The notes beneath the pieces are model-generated. The model ran no database searches and had not been told where the DNA came from. It saw nothing but the letters and a program-made list of their open reading frames with translations. Made by a program: the position numbers and the translations under genes. From NCBI RefSeq assembly GCF_036099295.1, contig NZ_CP107976.1, positions 8,060,001-8,124,000 of the forward strand: 64,000 nucleotides of DNA, read 5' to 3'. The DNA is from Streptomyces sp. NBC_00358 (GTDB taxonomy: Bacteria > Actinomycetota > Actinomycetes > Streptomycetales > Streptomycetaceae). Positions 1-9,116 of this stretch are shown here, piece after piece. Numbering within the stretch: position 1 is the stretch's first letter; every line of letters begins with the position of its first letter.

Positions 1-1403
1 CGGAGGCCCGGTTCCGCGACTTCACGCCCTACACGGGCACGTACACCCCGCCGACGGGCTGTGGCGACCACTGGAGCAAGGTCGTGCTCCGGCTCGAAGG
101 CAAGGTCAAGGGGCGGCAGTTCGACCGGCTCGGGTATCTCCATGTCGGCGGCGTGGAGATCCTGCGCACGTCCACCCCGGAGCCGTCGCCCGACGGGATC
201 ACCTGGTCCGTGGAGAAGGACGTGACGCGCTACAGCGCCACGTTCCGGCAGAGCAGCGACGTCGAGATGCTCATCGGGAACGTCGTCGACGACACCTACA
301 CCGGTGTCCTCGACGTCAAGGCCACGCTGACGTTCTACGCGGGCAGGGCCGCCGTGGCCCCCGACCGTGTGCTGACCTTGACGGACGGCACCCTGACCAC
401 CCCGCGCAACAGCGAGCGCGTGATCGCCGAGGTGTACGCGACCGGGTCCGGCGGCGGCTGCGAGGAGTTCTGGTATCTGACGGTCCCGGACGCGGCACCG
501 TACTCCTGCAAGGGCGACGGCCCCTACCGTGAGGTGCAGATCAAGGTCGACGGCCAACTCGCGGGAATCGCCGAGCCGTTCCCGACCGTCTGGACCGGCG
601 GATGGTCCAGCCCCTTCCTCTGGTACGTGATTCCGGGACCCCGCGCCTTCGACGTCAGACCCGTCGAGTACGACCTGACCCCGTTCGCCGGACTTCTCGA
701 CGACGGGCTTCCGCACCGGATCGACGTCTCTGTCGTGGGCGTTCCGGAGGCGCAGACCGGATGGAGCCTTCCGGTCAACGTGCTCGTCTGGCAGGACGCG
801 CGGCGCGCCCACCTGAGCGGTGCCCTCACCCGGTCCGACGCGGGCGCGATCTCCAACTCCTCGACGTACACGCCCGGTTCCGAGAACCGGGTCGAGACCG
901 TGGGAAGCCACCGGCTGACGGTCGCGGGCTACCTCGACACCTCGCACGGCCGGGTGCTGACCACGGTCGGCCGGACGCTCGGGAACAGCTCCGCGCACCG
1001 CTGGACCGACGGTGAGAACACGGACGGCCTAGAGGCGACGTGGACCGACGACGAGGTGGTGACCGTCGACGGACGCGGCCCGGCGAGCACGACGCGTACC
1101 CGGCGCACGTACACGATGGACGGCACGACGACCCTCGGCGCGGACGACCGGCTGCGGACCGTGCTGACGCTGGGCGACCGGGCCGCCGTGGCCGGGGCCC
1201 GGGGTGGCCGGCGCACCACGTGGTCACGGCTCGACGACACCTACACGGGCGACGCCACCTACACGGCGAACGTGCCGCGCGACCAGCGTCACGCGGTGGC
1301 CACGACGAGCGAGCGCTATCGGCTGTACGGCCCCGCGGGCTGCTACGACCGCGCCCTGGTCACCGTGCAGGGGGTGCTCACCGAGGACCGCGCCCGCTGT
1401 TGA
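1..1403 (+). CDS. PNGase A-like peptide-N-glycosidase, 3' part (N-terminus outside window)
   Basis: The reading frame is already open at position 3 and ends at a TGA at 1403, so the true start lies upstream. The segment reading HVGGVEILRTSTPEP, followed by ITWSVEKDVTRYSA (about codons 48-78 of the visible part), matches the conserved block of the PNGase A family, which cleaves the glycan-asparagine bond of N-glycoproteins. The rest is beta-rich with aromatic and cysteine residues, as expected for a secreted jelly-roll enzyme. No transmembrane segment is visible. The signal peptide, if present, would be in the missing part. Export and carbohydrate scavenging are inference. The family assignment rests on that single motif block plus overall character. 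Confidence 0.8.
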   Translation, partial: EARFRDFTPYTGTYTPPTGCGDHWSKVVLRLEGKVKGRQFDRLGYLHVGGVEILRTSTPEPSPDGITWSVEKDVTRYSATFRQSSDVEMLIGNVVDDTYTGVLDVKATLTFYAGRAAVAPDRVLTLTDGTLTTPRNSERVIAEVYATGSGGGCEEFWYLTVPDAAPYSCKGDGPYREVQIKVDGQLAGIAEPFPTVWTGGWSSPFLWYVIPGPRAFDVRPVEYDLTPFAGLLDDGLPHRIDVSVVGVPEAQTGWSLPVNVLVWQDARRAHLSGALTRSDAGAISNSSTYTPGSENRVETVGSHRLTVAGYLDTSHGRVLTTVGRTLGNSSAHRWTDGENTDGLEATWTDDEVVTVDGRGPASTTRTRRTYTMDGTTTLGADDRLRTVLTLGDRAAVAGARGGRRTTWSRLDDTYTGDATYTANVPRDQRHAVATTSERYRLYGPAGCYDRALVTVQGVLTEDRARC

Positions 1404-1475
1404 GCCAGGCCGTCCGCGGCGTGACGGACGCGCGAAGGAGGCGCCTGTCCGCTTCGGGCGGGGCGGGCCGACCGG

Positions 1476-4430
1476 TCATCCGGACCGGTCGGCCGGCGGG
1501 GCCTCCCGGGGCTCGGGACGGGTCGCGCGCTCCAGCGCCAGCAGGGCCGAGTAGTAGTCGCGGCCCGTCGCGTGGTCCATCCCCACCTCGCACATGCGGT
1601 TCGCCGACAGATGCGCGTCGAAGTCGCGGGAGGTCACGAAAGCCGCCTCCTCGCGGGTGGCCGACTCGGTGAGTTCCCTGTGGAGCATGCCCCGGTCGCC
1701 CGCGAAGGCGCAGCACCCGGCGTCGTCGGGCATCACCACCTCGTCGGCACACGCCTCGGCCACCGCGCGCAACTGTGCCTCGTCGCCCAAGTGCCGCATG
1801 GAGCAGGTCGGGTGGAGCACCGCGGAGCCGAGGGTCCGGTGCACGGTGAGGTGGGGGAGGAGTTCGTCCGCGGCCCACACCAGCGAGTCGACGACCCGCA
1901 GTTCGGCGTGCAACTCCCGGTTGTCGGCGCTCAGATACGGTACGACCTCCCGGGCGATGCCGAGCGTGCAGGACGACGCGTCCACGACGAGCGGCAACCT
2001 GCCTCCCGCGGTCCAGCCCCAGGCCGCCTCGACGATGCGATCGGCCATCACGGCGTTGCCCGCGTCGTACCCCTTGGAGTGCCAGATCGTTCCGCAGCAC
2101 GTCCCCTTCACGTCGTCCGGGATCCAGACCGGCTTTCCCGCGCGCGCGGAGACCGCGACGACGGCCCGCGCGAGCGACATGTCTCCGGGGCTGCCGAAGA
2201 TGCGGTTGACGCAGGCCGGGTAGTACACGGCGACCGAACCCACGCGGGAGGTGACGGGCATGGCGGAGGCTGCGGCTCCCGGCATCCGAGGCAGCCACTC
2301 GGGCACGAGATCAGGGCGGACGACTTTGCGTGCCGCCCGGGTCACGGCGTTCACCCGGCGGTCGCCGACGCGGTCCACGGCGGCGACGGCCAGCCGCGCG
2401 GAGCCTTCGAGCGTGCCGAAGTACCGCGCGGCCAGGGCGGCGACCCTCTCCTCGCGCGGCGAGTGCCGAGCGTGCCGGAACTCCTTCATCAGGGCGCCCG
2501 TGTCGATGCCGACCGGACAGGCCAGCTTGCACGTCGAGTCGCCCGCGCAGGTGTCCACGGCGTCGTATCCGTACGCTTCCAGGAGCCTGTCCTCGACGGG
2601 GGAGCCGCCGGGCTGGCGCATCATCTCCCGCCGCAGCACGATCCGTTGGCGCGGTGTGGTCGTCACGTCCTGGCTGGGGCAGGTCGGTTCGCAGAAGCCG
2701 CACTCGATGCAGGGGTCGGCGATCGCCTCCACCCGCGGGATCGTCTTCAGGCCCCGGACGTGCGCGCGGGGATCACGGTCGAGGACCACGCGCGGTGCGA
2801 GCACTCCGTCGGGGTCGATCAGCCGTTTCGTGCGCCACATCAACTCCGTTGCCCTGGGGCCCCATTCGAGTTCCAGGAAGGGCGCGATGTTGCGTCCGGT
2901 GGCGTGCTCGGCCTTCAGCGAGCCGTCGAAGCGCTCGACGGTGAGCCGGCAGAACGCGTCCATGAAGGCGGCGTACCGCTCCACGTCGGCCGGCCTGGAG
3001 GCGTCGAAGGCCAGCAGGAAGTGCAGATTGCCGTGTGCGGCGTGGCCCGCCACGGCGGCGTCGAAACCGTGCCGGGTCTGGAGTTCCAGCAGCGCCTCGC
3101 AGGCCTCGGCGAGCCGGGCGGGCGGTACCGCGAAGTCCTCCGTGATCAGCGTCGTACCGGACGGACGGGCGCCGCCGACGGCGGTGACGAAGGCCTTGCG
3201 GGCTTTCCAGTAGCCGGCGACGGTCCGCTGGTCGCGGGTGAGGGAGTTCGTCACGGAGGGCACGGGCGACACCAGGGGGAGCCCCGCCAGCACCGTGCGT
3301 GCCCGCTCCTCGTACGCCTCCTGCGCGGCCTCGTCCGGAGCGCGGAACTCGACGAGCAGCGCGGTCGTCGGGCCGGGCAGGGCCGCCCAGTCCCCGGGCA
3401 CCCCCTCGACGCTCACCGAGGCGCGCAGGGTGTTGCCGTCCATCAGCTCGACGGCCGAGGCGCCGGCGTCGGTGAACAGGGGTACGGCGGAGGCCGCGGC
3501 AGGCAGCGAGCCGAAGAAGAGCAGCGCGGCGGAGACCCGCCGCTCCAGCGGCAGGGTGTCGAGGACGACCTCGGCGATGAAGCCGAAGGTGCCCTCCGAG
3601 CCGACCATCAGGCCGCGCAGGATCTCGACGGGCGTCGCGCCGTCGAGGAAGGCGTCCAGGCGGTAGCCGTTGGTGTTCTTGATCGTGTACTTGGCGCGGA
3701 TGCGGTCGACCAGTTCGGGGTCCGACTCGATCTCCGCCTTGAGCCCCATGAGGCCGGCGCACAGGGCCGGTTCGGCGTGCGCCAGCCGTTCGTCGGCGTC
3801 CGGTTCCGCCGTGTCCACGACCGTGCCGGTCGGCAGCACGAAGGTGAGCGAGGCGAGGGTGACGTACGCGTTGCGGGTGGTGCCCGCCGTCATGCCGGAG
3901 GCGTTGTTCGCGACCACGCCGCCGACCGTGCAGGCGATCGCGCTGGCGGGATCGGGCCCGAGCACGCGCCCGTGCCGGGCGAGCGCGGCGTTGACGCGGG
4001 CGACGGTCGTGCCGGGCGCGACGCGGACCCGCGCGCCGCCGTCGAGGACCTCGACGCCGGTCCAGTGCCGGCGTACGTCGACGAGGATGTCCTCGCCCTG
4101 CGCCTGGCCGTTGAGCGAGGTCCCGGCCGCGCGGAACACCACCTCGCGGTCCTTGCCGTGCGCGTACGAGAGCACGGCCGAGATGTCGTCGATGTCCTCG
4201 GGGACCACGACGACCCGCGGCACGAAGCGGTAGGGGCTGGCGTCGGAGGCGTAGCGCACGAGGTCGGAGATCCCGGTCAGTACCTTGTCGGCTCCGAGCA
4301 GGGCGGTCAGGTCACCGCGCAGGGGTTCGGGGGTGCCGCCGGCCCGGTCGTCGGGGACCCGGTCGGCCGCGGGGGCGTCGGGGCGCGTGCCGGGTCGCAG
4401 CGCGTCGGGGTCGGGCTCCAGCAGAGGCAT
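1476..4430 (-). CDS. FAD-binding / (Fe-S)-binding oxidoreductase, D-lactate or glycolate dehydrogenase type
   Basis: The 984-residue protein fuses a GlcD/Dld-like flavin half to a GlcF-like iron-sulfur half. The PCMH-type FAD domain spans roughly residues 60-270 (FRAAGTSLNGQAQG, VGGVVANNASGM) and is followed by the FAD-oxidase C-terminal domain. Next come a 4Fe-4S cluster motif near 573 (CIECGFCEPTCP), a second cysteine set near 625 (CAGDSTCKLACP) and two CCG-type motifs near 777 (GTCCGTIW) and 908 (AGCCAFAG). Such fusions oxidise D-lactate or another 2-hydroxy acid and pass electrons to quinone at the membrane. An AGGAG lies 9 bases before the ATG. A MarR gene on the same strand 192 bases upstream is the likely co-transcribed regulator. 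The substrate cannot be read from sequence. Confidence 0.9.
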   Translation of the reverse strand: MPLLEPDPDALRPGTRPDAPAADRVPDDRAGGTPEPLRGDLTALLGADKVLTGISDLVRYASDASPYRFVPRVVVVPEDIDDISAVLSYAHGKDREVVFRAAGTSLNGQAQGEDILVDVRRHWTGVEVLDGGARVRVAPGTTVARVNAALARHGRVLGPDPASAIACTVGGVVANNASGMTAGTTRNAYVTLASLTFVLPTGTVVDTAEPDADERLAHAEPALCAGLMGLKAEIESDPELVDRIRAKYTIKNTNGYRLDAFLDGATPVEILRGLMVGSEGTFGFIAEVVLDTLPLERRVSAALLFFGSLPAAASAVPLFTDAGASAVELMDGNTLRASVSVEGVPGDWAALPGPTTALLVEFRAPDEAAQEAYEERARTVLAGLPLVSPVPSVTNSLTRDQRTVAGYWKARKAFVTAVGGARPSGTTLITEDFAVPPARLAEACEALLELQTRHGFDAAVAGHAAHGNLHFLLAFDASRPADVERYAAFMDAFCRLTVERFDGSLKAEHATGRNIAPFLELEWGPRATELMWRTKRLIDPDGVLAPRVVLDRDPRAHVRGLKTIPRVEAIADPCIECGFCEPTCPSQDVTTTPRQRIVLRREMMRQPGGSPVEDRLLEAYGYDAVDTCAGDSTCKLACPVGIDTGALMKEFRHARHSPREERVAALAARYFGTLEGSARLAVAAVDRVGDRRVNAVTRAARKVVRPDLVPEWLPRMPGAAASAMPVTSRVGSVAVYYPACVNRIFGSPGDMSLARAVVAVSARAGKPVWIPDDVKGTCCGTIWHSKGYDAGNAVMADRIVEAAWGWTAGGRLPLVVDASSCTLGIAREVVPYLSADNRELHAELRVVDSLVWAADELLPHLTVHRTLGSAVLHPTCSMRHLGDEAQLRAVAEACADEVVMPDDAGCCAFAGDRGMLHRELTESATREEAAFVTSRDFDAHLSANRMCEVGMDHATGRDYYSALLALERATRPEPREAPPADRSG

Positions 4431-4622
4431 CGCGCACCACTCCTCACGGGGTCACCGGGCAGCGCCGCCCGGTCGGCTGCCCACCGCAGGCGACCGGCCG
4501 TCGGCGGCGGGCGACCGGGTCGGGCCCGGCTGCCGAGCGGCGGTGCGGCGCGCCGTGTCCGAGCGGCCCGCGACGGCATTCCGTCCCGAGCCGTCTCGGC
4601 GGCGTGGCCGTCCCGAGCCGGC

Positions 4623-5078
4623 TCAGCAGCGGTGTTCCGCCCTCGGCATGCCGTCCACCAAGGTGTCCAGCAGTCCGCCGAGCACCCCGCGCTGCTCGTC
4701 CGTCAATGGAGCCAGGATCTCCTCCGCGGCGCCGCGGCGCGCGGCGCGCAGCTCGCGCAGCGCCGTGCGGCCCTCGTCCGTGACCTCGATCCTGATCACC
4801 CGGCGGTTGGTGGGATCGGGTGCCCGGCGAACCCTGCCGCTCGCCTCCAGGCCGTCGACCAGCGTGGTCACCGCGCGCGGTACCACTTCGAGGCGCTCCG
4901 CGAGATCGGCCATCCGGGGCGGTGAGCTGTAGTGCGCGAGCGTGCGCAGGAGCCGAGACTGGGCGGGTGTGATGCCCAGCTCGCGCTGCTCCAGATGGCG
5001 CTTCTGGATGCGGTGCACGCGGCGCGTCAGACGCAGCAACTGCTCGGCGAGCAGGCCGTCGGCATCGGGGGTGGTCAT
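4623..5078 (-). CDS. MarR family transcriptional regulator
   Basis: The 151-residue protein has the winged-helix layout of MarR regulators: recognition-helix region QSRLLRTLAHYSSPPRMADLAERLEVVPRAVTTLVDGLEASGRV, then the wing RAPDPTNRRVIRIEVTDEG. It is a dimeric DNA-binding repressor that usually responds to small phenolic or lipophilic ligands. It is transcribed away from an ABC exporter (5193), and a long dyad in the 114-base gap probably serves as its operator for both directions. The dehydrogenase at 1476-4430 follows on the same strand and may share the transcript. The inducing ligand is unknown. Confidence 0.9.
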   Translation of the reverse strand: MTTPDADGLLAEQLLRLTRRVHRIQKRHLEQRELGITPAQSRLLRTLAHYSSPPRMADLAERLEVVPRAVTTLVDGLEASGRVRRAPDPTNRRVIRIEVTDEGRTALRELRAARRGAAEEILAPLTDEQRGVLGGLLDTLVDGMPRAEHRC

Positions 5079-5102
5079 GCGGGAACAATATCAGGATGCC
5101 GT

Positions 5103-5127
5103 TCATTGTGAGTATAGGTAACAATGA
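5103..5127. promoter_or_regulatory. Inverted repeat between MarR and ABC genes, candidate MarR operator
   Basis: TCATTGT (5103-5109) and its exact reverse complement ACAATGA (5121-5127) flank an 11-base AT-rich centre (GAGTATAGGTA) in the divergent gap. It is far more AT-rich than the surroundings. Arm length, spacing and position fit a MarR dimer site overlapping both promoters. Binding is inferred. Confidence 0.6.
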
Positions 5128-5192
5128 GCTAGGCTCCGTCAGTCGTCGGATCCTCACCGATGTCCCCGTAGTCCCGTTTCCCTAGGAGTCCA

Positions 5193-6992
5193 TTGCGCCC
5201 CGAACAGTCCACCTGGAGCCCCCCACCTGCCGACAAGGAACAGCCACGGCAGGTGCGCCGCATCCTGACCCTCTTCCGGCCCTATCGCGGCCGCCTCGCG
5301 ATCGTCGGCCTCCTGGTCGGCGCCGCGTCCCTCGTGTCCGTCGCCACGCCCTTCCTGCTCAAGGCGATCCTCGACACGGCGATCCCCGAAGGCCGCACGG
5401 GTCTGCTGACCCTGCTGGCGCTCGGCATGGTCCTGAGCGCCGTCCTGAGCGGCGTTTTCGGCGTCCTGCAGACCCTGATCTCCACGACCGTCGGCCAGCG
5501 GGTCATGCACGATCTGCGCACGGCGGTCTACGGCCGCCTCCAGCGCATGTCGCTCGCCTTCTTCACCAGGACACGCACGGGCGAGGTCCAGTCCCGCATC
5601 GCCAACGACATCGGCGGCATGCAGGCGACCGTCACCTCCACCGCCACCTCGCTGGTCTCCAACCTGACCAGTGTGGTGGCCACGATCGTCGCGATGGTGG
5701 CCCTGGACTGGCGCCTGACGCTCGTCTCCCTGCTCCTGCTGCCGGTGTTCGTGTGGATCAGCCGCCGGGTCGGCAACGAACGCAAGAAGATCACCACCCA
5801 GCGCCAGAAGCAGATGGCGGCGATGGCCGCCACCGTCACCGAATCGCTCTCCGTCAGCGGCATCCTGCTCGGCCGCACCATGGGCCGGGCCGACTCGCTG
5901 ACGAAGTCCTTCGCGGAGGAGTCCGAGGGACTCGTCGACCTCGAAGTGCGCTCGAACATGGCCGGGCGCTGGCGCATGTCCGTGATCGGCATCGTCATGG
6001 CGGCCATGCCCGCCGTCATCTACTGGACCGCGGGCGTCGCCCTTCAGCTCGGCGGCCCCTCCATGTCCATCGGCACGCTCGTCGCCTTCGTCTCGCTCCA
6101 GCAGGGACTGTTCCGGCCGACGGTCGGCCTGCTGTCCACCGGTGTGCAGATCCAGACCTCGCTCGCGCTGTTCCAGCGCATCTTCGAGTACCTCGACCTT
6201 CCCATCGACATCACCGAGCCCGAGAGCCCCGTCCACCTGGACCAGGTCAAGGGCGAGATCCGCTTCGAGGACGTCGAGTTCCGCTACGACGACAAGGGCA
6301 CCCCGATCCTCGACGGCATCGACATCACCGTCCCGGCCGGCGGCAGCCTCGCCGTCGTCGGACCGACCGGCTCCGGCAAGTCCACGCTCAGCTATCTGGT
6401 GCCGCGGCTGTACGACGTCACGGGCGGGCGCGTGACCCTCGACGGGGTCGACGTGCGCGACCTCGACTTCGACACTCTCGCGCGCGCGGTCGGCGTCGTC
6501 TCCCAGGAGACGTACCTCTTCCACGCCTCGGTCGCCGAGAACCTGCGTTTCGCCAAGCCGGACGCCACCGACGAGGAACTGCACGCGGCGGCCCGGGCGG
6601 CCCAGATCCACGAGCACATCGCGTCGCTGCCCGACGGGTACGACACGGTCGTCGGCGAGCGCGGCCACCGGTTCTCCGGCGGAGAGAAGCAGCGCCTCGC
6701 CATCGCGCGGACGATCCTGCGCGATCCGCCCGTACTCATCCTCGACGAGGCGACCAGCGCCCTGGACACCCGCACCGAGCACGCCGTCCAGGAGGCCATC
6801 GACGCCCTGTCGGCCGACCGCACCACGCTCACCATCGCGCACCGGCTGTCCACGATCCGGAGCGCCGACCAGATCGTCGTCCTCGACGCGGGCCACGCGG
6901 TCGAGCGCGGCACGCACGAGGAACTGCTGGCCCAGGAAGGGCGCTACGCCGCCCTTGTCCACCGGGACGCCCAACTGGAGCCGACAAGATGA
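5193..6992 (+). CDS. ABC transporter, fused permease and ATPase (exporter)
   Basis: The 599-residue half-transporter has an N-terminal six-helix membrane domain (about residues 30-320) followed by an ATPase domain with Walker A GPTGSGKST (near 390), Q-loop SQETYLF, signature FSGGEKQR (near 494), Walker B LILDEATSALD (near 516) and switch IAHRLSTI. The family exports drugs, lipids or peptides as a homo- or heterodimer. The TTG start is chosen because AGGAG lies 4 bases before it (5184-5188). Divergent from a MarR gene across a strong dyad, so probably derepressed by that regulator's ligand. The substrate is not predictable. Confidence 0.93.
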   Translation: MRPEQSTWSPPPADKEQPRQVRRILTLFRPYRGRLAIVGLLVGAASLVSVATPFLLKAILDTAIPEGRTGLLTLLALGMVLSAVLSGVFGVLQTLISTTVGQRVMHDLRTAVYGRLQRMSLAFFTRTRTGEVQSRIANDIGGMQATVTSTATSLVSNLTSVVATIVAMVALDWRLTLVSLLLLPVFVWISRRVGNERKKITTQRQKQMAAMAATVTESLSVSGILLGRTMGRADSLTKSFAEESEGLVDLEVRSNMAGRWRMSVIGIVMAAMPAVIYWTAGVALQLGGPSMSIGTLVAFVSLQQGLFRPTVGLLSTGVQIQTSLALFQRIFEYLDLPIDITEPESPVHLDQVKGEIRFEDVEFRYDDKGTPILDGIDITVPAGGSLAVVGPTGSGKSTLSYLVPRLYDVTGGRVTLDGVDVRDLDFDTLARAVGVVSQETYLFHASVAENLRFAKPDATDEELHAAARAAQIHEHIASLPDGYDTVVGERGHRFSGGEKQRLAIARTILRDPPVLILDEATSALDTRTEHAVQEAIDALSADRTTLTIAHRLSTIRSADQIVVLDAGHAVERGTHEELLAQEGRYAALVHRDAQLEPTR

Positions 6993-7027
6993 CGATATGC
7001 CGGGTTTGTCTGCATTAGCGGGTTACC

Positions 7028-8011
7028 GTGCCCGTTATGCAGATGAACACTCCGCCACGGAGCACGATTCGACTGACGCGCCGGGGCCGGGTCGCCCTCA
7101 TCGCGACCGGAGCCGTCGTGGCGGCCACCGCCGTGGCGGTGCCGCTGCTGAGCATGGGAACCGACGACGCGCGTCCCACGTCGCTCCTCATTCCGGAGGG
7201 CTGGCGCTCCGGACAGGTCTACGCGGCCCTCGACAAGGCCCTCCGAGTGCCCGCGGGCACCACCAAGAAGTCCCTCGACAAAGCCAACCTCAAACTTCCG
7301 AACGACGCCGGCGGCAACCCCGAGGGCTATCTCTTCCCGGCGAGGTACCCGATCGCCGGCAAGTCGACTCCGGAGTCCATGCTGACGTTCATGGTCGACA
7401 CCGCGAACAAGAGGTTCAACGGTGCGCCGGTCGCCGCGGGCGCGCAGCGCAACGCCATGAACGTCTATCAGGCGGTCACGATCGCGAGCATCGTGCAGGC
7501 GGAGGCGGCGACCAAGGCGGACATGGGCAAGGTGGCCCGGGTCATCTACAACCGCCTGGAACGCGGTATGCCGTTGCAGATGGACTCCACCATCAACTAC
7601 GCGCTGAACCGCTCCACCCTGAGCACCAGCCAGGCCGACACGAAGGTCGACAGCCCCTACAACTCCTACCGGCGCATGGGCCTGCCGCCCACGCCGATCT
7701 CCAACCCCGGCGAGGAGGCGATGAAGGCCGCGATCACCCCGCCCGCGGGGGACTGGCTGTACTTCGTCACGGTCAAGCCGGGAGACACGCGCTTCACGGC
7801 CGGCTACGAGGAGCACCAGCGCAACGTCGCCGAGTTCGACCGGAACCACAGGAGCGCGTCCTCGACGGGCTCACCGGCGGGCTCTCCGACGGCCTCTCCG
7901 ACGGCCTCTCCGGCGGGCTCTCCGACGGGCTCTCCGGCGGTCCCTGCCACGGTGTCACCCACCACCGCTGCCGGCGCGGCACCGGCTCCCTCGGGTTCTC
8001 CCACGCGCTGA
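7028..8011 (+). CDS. Endolytic transglycosylase MltG-like (YceG) protein with S/P/T repeat tail
   Basis: One membrane segment (VALIATGAVVAATAVAVPLL, about residues 21-40) precedes the YceG domain. Family hallmarks are GYLFPARYPI, TIASIVQAEA with the probable catalytic Glu at about residue 159, RVIYNRLERGMPLQMDSTINYAL and YNSYRRMGLPPTPISNPGEEA. MltG enzymes cleave nascent peptidoglycan strands at the outer face of the membrane. The last ~45 residues are GSPA/GSPT repeats, a typical exposed linker with no known role in catalysis. No good ribosome-binding site precedes GTG 7028, ATG 7037 or ATG 7043, so the start is uncertain. The gene is probably a paralogue, because the housekeeping copy normally lies with aroE and ruvX, which are not seen here. 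Confidence 0.88.
   Translation: MPVMQMNTPPRSTIRLTRRGRVALIATGAVVAATAVAVPLLSMGTDDARPTSLLIPEGWRSGQVYAALDKALRVPAGTTKKSLDKANLKLPNDAGGNPEGYLFPARYPIAGKSTPESMLTFMVDTANKRFNGAPVAAGAQRNAMNVYQAVTIASIVQAEAATKADMGKVARVIYNRLERGMPLQMDSTINYALNRSTLSTSQADTKVDSPYNSYRRMGLPPTPISNPGEEAMKAAITPPAGDWLYFVTVKPGDTRFTAGYEEHQRNVAEFDRNHRSASSTGSPAGSPTASPTASPAGSPTGSPAVPATVSPTTAAGAAPAPSGSPTR
7868..7939 (+). repeat. Six tandem 12-bp units inside the MltG-like gene
   Basis: Six consecutive 12-base units of the form GGCTCTCCGACG (variants at two or three positions) encode GSPA/GSPT/ASPT tetrapeptides. The periodicity is exact, so copy number can change in frame by slippage. It lies wholly in the C-terminal tail of the protein. 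Confidence 0.85.
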
Positions 8012-8027
8012 GCGGCATGCCGGGGCG

Positions 8028-9116
8028 TCACGCGGCGACCGGGGCCTCCGCCAGCAGTCGCCTGATGTCCCTCACGGCGGCGCGTCCGGCCCGGTTGGCG
8101 CCGATGGTGCTCGCCGACGGCCCGTAGCCCACCAGGTGGATCCGCGGATCGGCGACCGCGCGCGTCCCCTCGACGCGGATGCCGCCGCCCCGCTCGCGCA
8201 GCCGCAGCGGTGCCAGATGGTCGATCGCGGCCCGGAAGCCGGTCGCCCACAGGATCACGTCGGCGTCCACGCGCTGTCCGTCCGCCCACTCCACGCCGTC
8301 CCGGGTGATCCGGTCGAACATGGGCCGCCGGTCCAGTACGCCGTCGGCCAGCGCCTGCCGGATCGCGTCGTTCAGCGGCAGCCCGGTGACCGAGACCACG
8401 CTGCGGGGCGGAAGTCCCTGGCGGACGCGCTCCTCGACGAGCGCGACGGCGGCCCGGCCGAACTCCTCGGTGAAGGGCCCCTCGCGGAAGACCGGGGGAC
8501 GCCGGGTGACCCAGGTCGTCTCCGCCGCGCGGTCGGCGATCTCCATCAGATGCTGGGTGCCGGACGCGCCGCCGCCCACGACGACCACGCGCCGCCCGGC
8601 GAACTCCTCCGGCCCCGGATACCGCGCCGTGTGCAACTGCCGTCCGCGGAAGGTCTCCTGGCCCGGATAGTGGGGCCAGAACGGGCGGTCCCAGGTGCCC
8701 GTCGCGTTGATCAGGGCCCGGGTCGTCCAGGTGCCGGCGCGGGTCTCCACGAGCAGTCGCCCAGCGGGCCCCTCCCGCACCGCCCGGACGTCGACGGGCC
8801 TGCGCACCCGCAGGTCGAACGCGCGCTCGTAGGCGGCGAAGTACTCCGGGACGACCTGCGAGGAAGGGCGGTCGGGGTCGGCGTCCGTGAGGTCCATGCC
8901 CGGCAGGGAGTGCATCCCGTGCACCTTGCCGTACGTCAGCGACGGCCAGCGGAACTGCCAGGCACCGCCGGGGTGCGGCGCGTGGTCGAGCACGACGAAG
9001 TCCCGCTCGGGCTCGAAGCCGGTGCGCCGCAGGTGGTAGGCGGCGGCCAGCCCGGCCTGGCCCGCACCGACGACGACCACATCGACCTCACGCGCGCGTA
9101 CTCCTGTGTCGTTCAC
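8028..9116 (-). CDS. FAD-dependent monooxygenase-like oxidoreductase (YUCCA/CzcO type)
   Basis: With the start at GTG 9116 the protein has 362 residues. It opens with a dinucleotide-binding motif (VVVVGAGQAGLAAAYHL) and carries a second one mid-protein (RRVVVVGGGASGTQHLMEIA) for NADPH, the two-Rossmann arrangement of flavin monooxygenases and related NAD(P)-binding proteins. GAWQFRWPSLTYGKVHGMHSLPGM and the C-terminal DVILWATGFRA are family features. It would oxidise a small nucleophilic substrate in the cytoplasm. The frame remains open upstream to 9254, but that stretch looks non-coding, which is why GTG 9116 is preferred. It meets the MltG-like gene tail to tail with 16 bases between. Confidence 0.85.
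   Translation of the reverse strand: MNDTGVRAREVDVVVVGAGQAGLAAAYHLRRTGFEPERDFVVLDHAPHPGGAWQFRWPSLTYGKVHGMHSLPGMDLTDADPDRPSSQVVPEYFAAYERAFDLRVRRPVDVRAVREGPAGRLLVETRAGTWTTRALINATGTWDRPFWPHYPGQETFRGRQLHTARYPGPEEFAGRRVVVVGGGASGTQHLMEIADRAAETTWVTRRPPVFREGPFTEEFGRAAVALVEERVRQGLPPRSVVSVTGLPLNDAIRQALADGVLDRRPMFDRITRDGVEWADGQRVDADVILWATGFRAAIDHLAPLRLRERGGGIRVEGTRAVADPRIHLVGYGPSASTIGANRAGRAAVRDIRRLLAEAPVAA

Noticed and set aside
1572..4925. Very long open frame on the + strand opposite the FAD/Fe-S dehydrogenase and the MarR gene
   Set aside because: It mirrors real genes with clear domains. Its composition (Arg/Gly/Val/His-rich, no domain) is that of antisense sequence in GC-rich DNA.
5154..6974. 606-codon frame opposite the ABC transporter
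   Set aside because: Antisense to a protein with all ABC motifs.
7028..7043. Definite choice of start for the MltG-like protein
   Set aside because: GTG 7028, ATG 7037 and ATG 7043 all lack a ribosome site. The longest is reported with the uncertainty stated.
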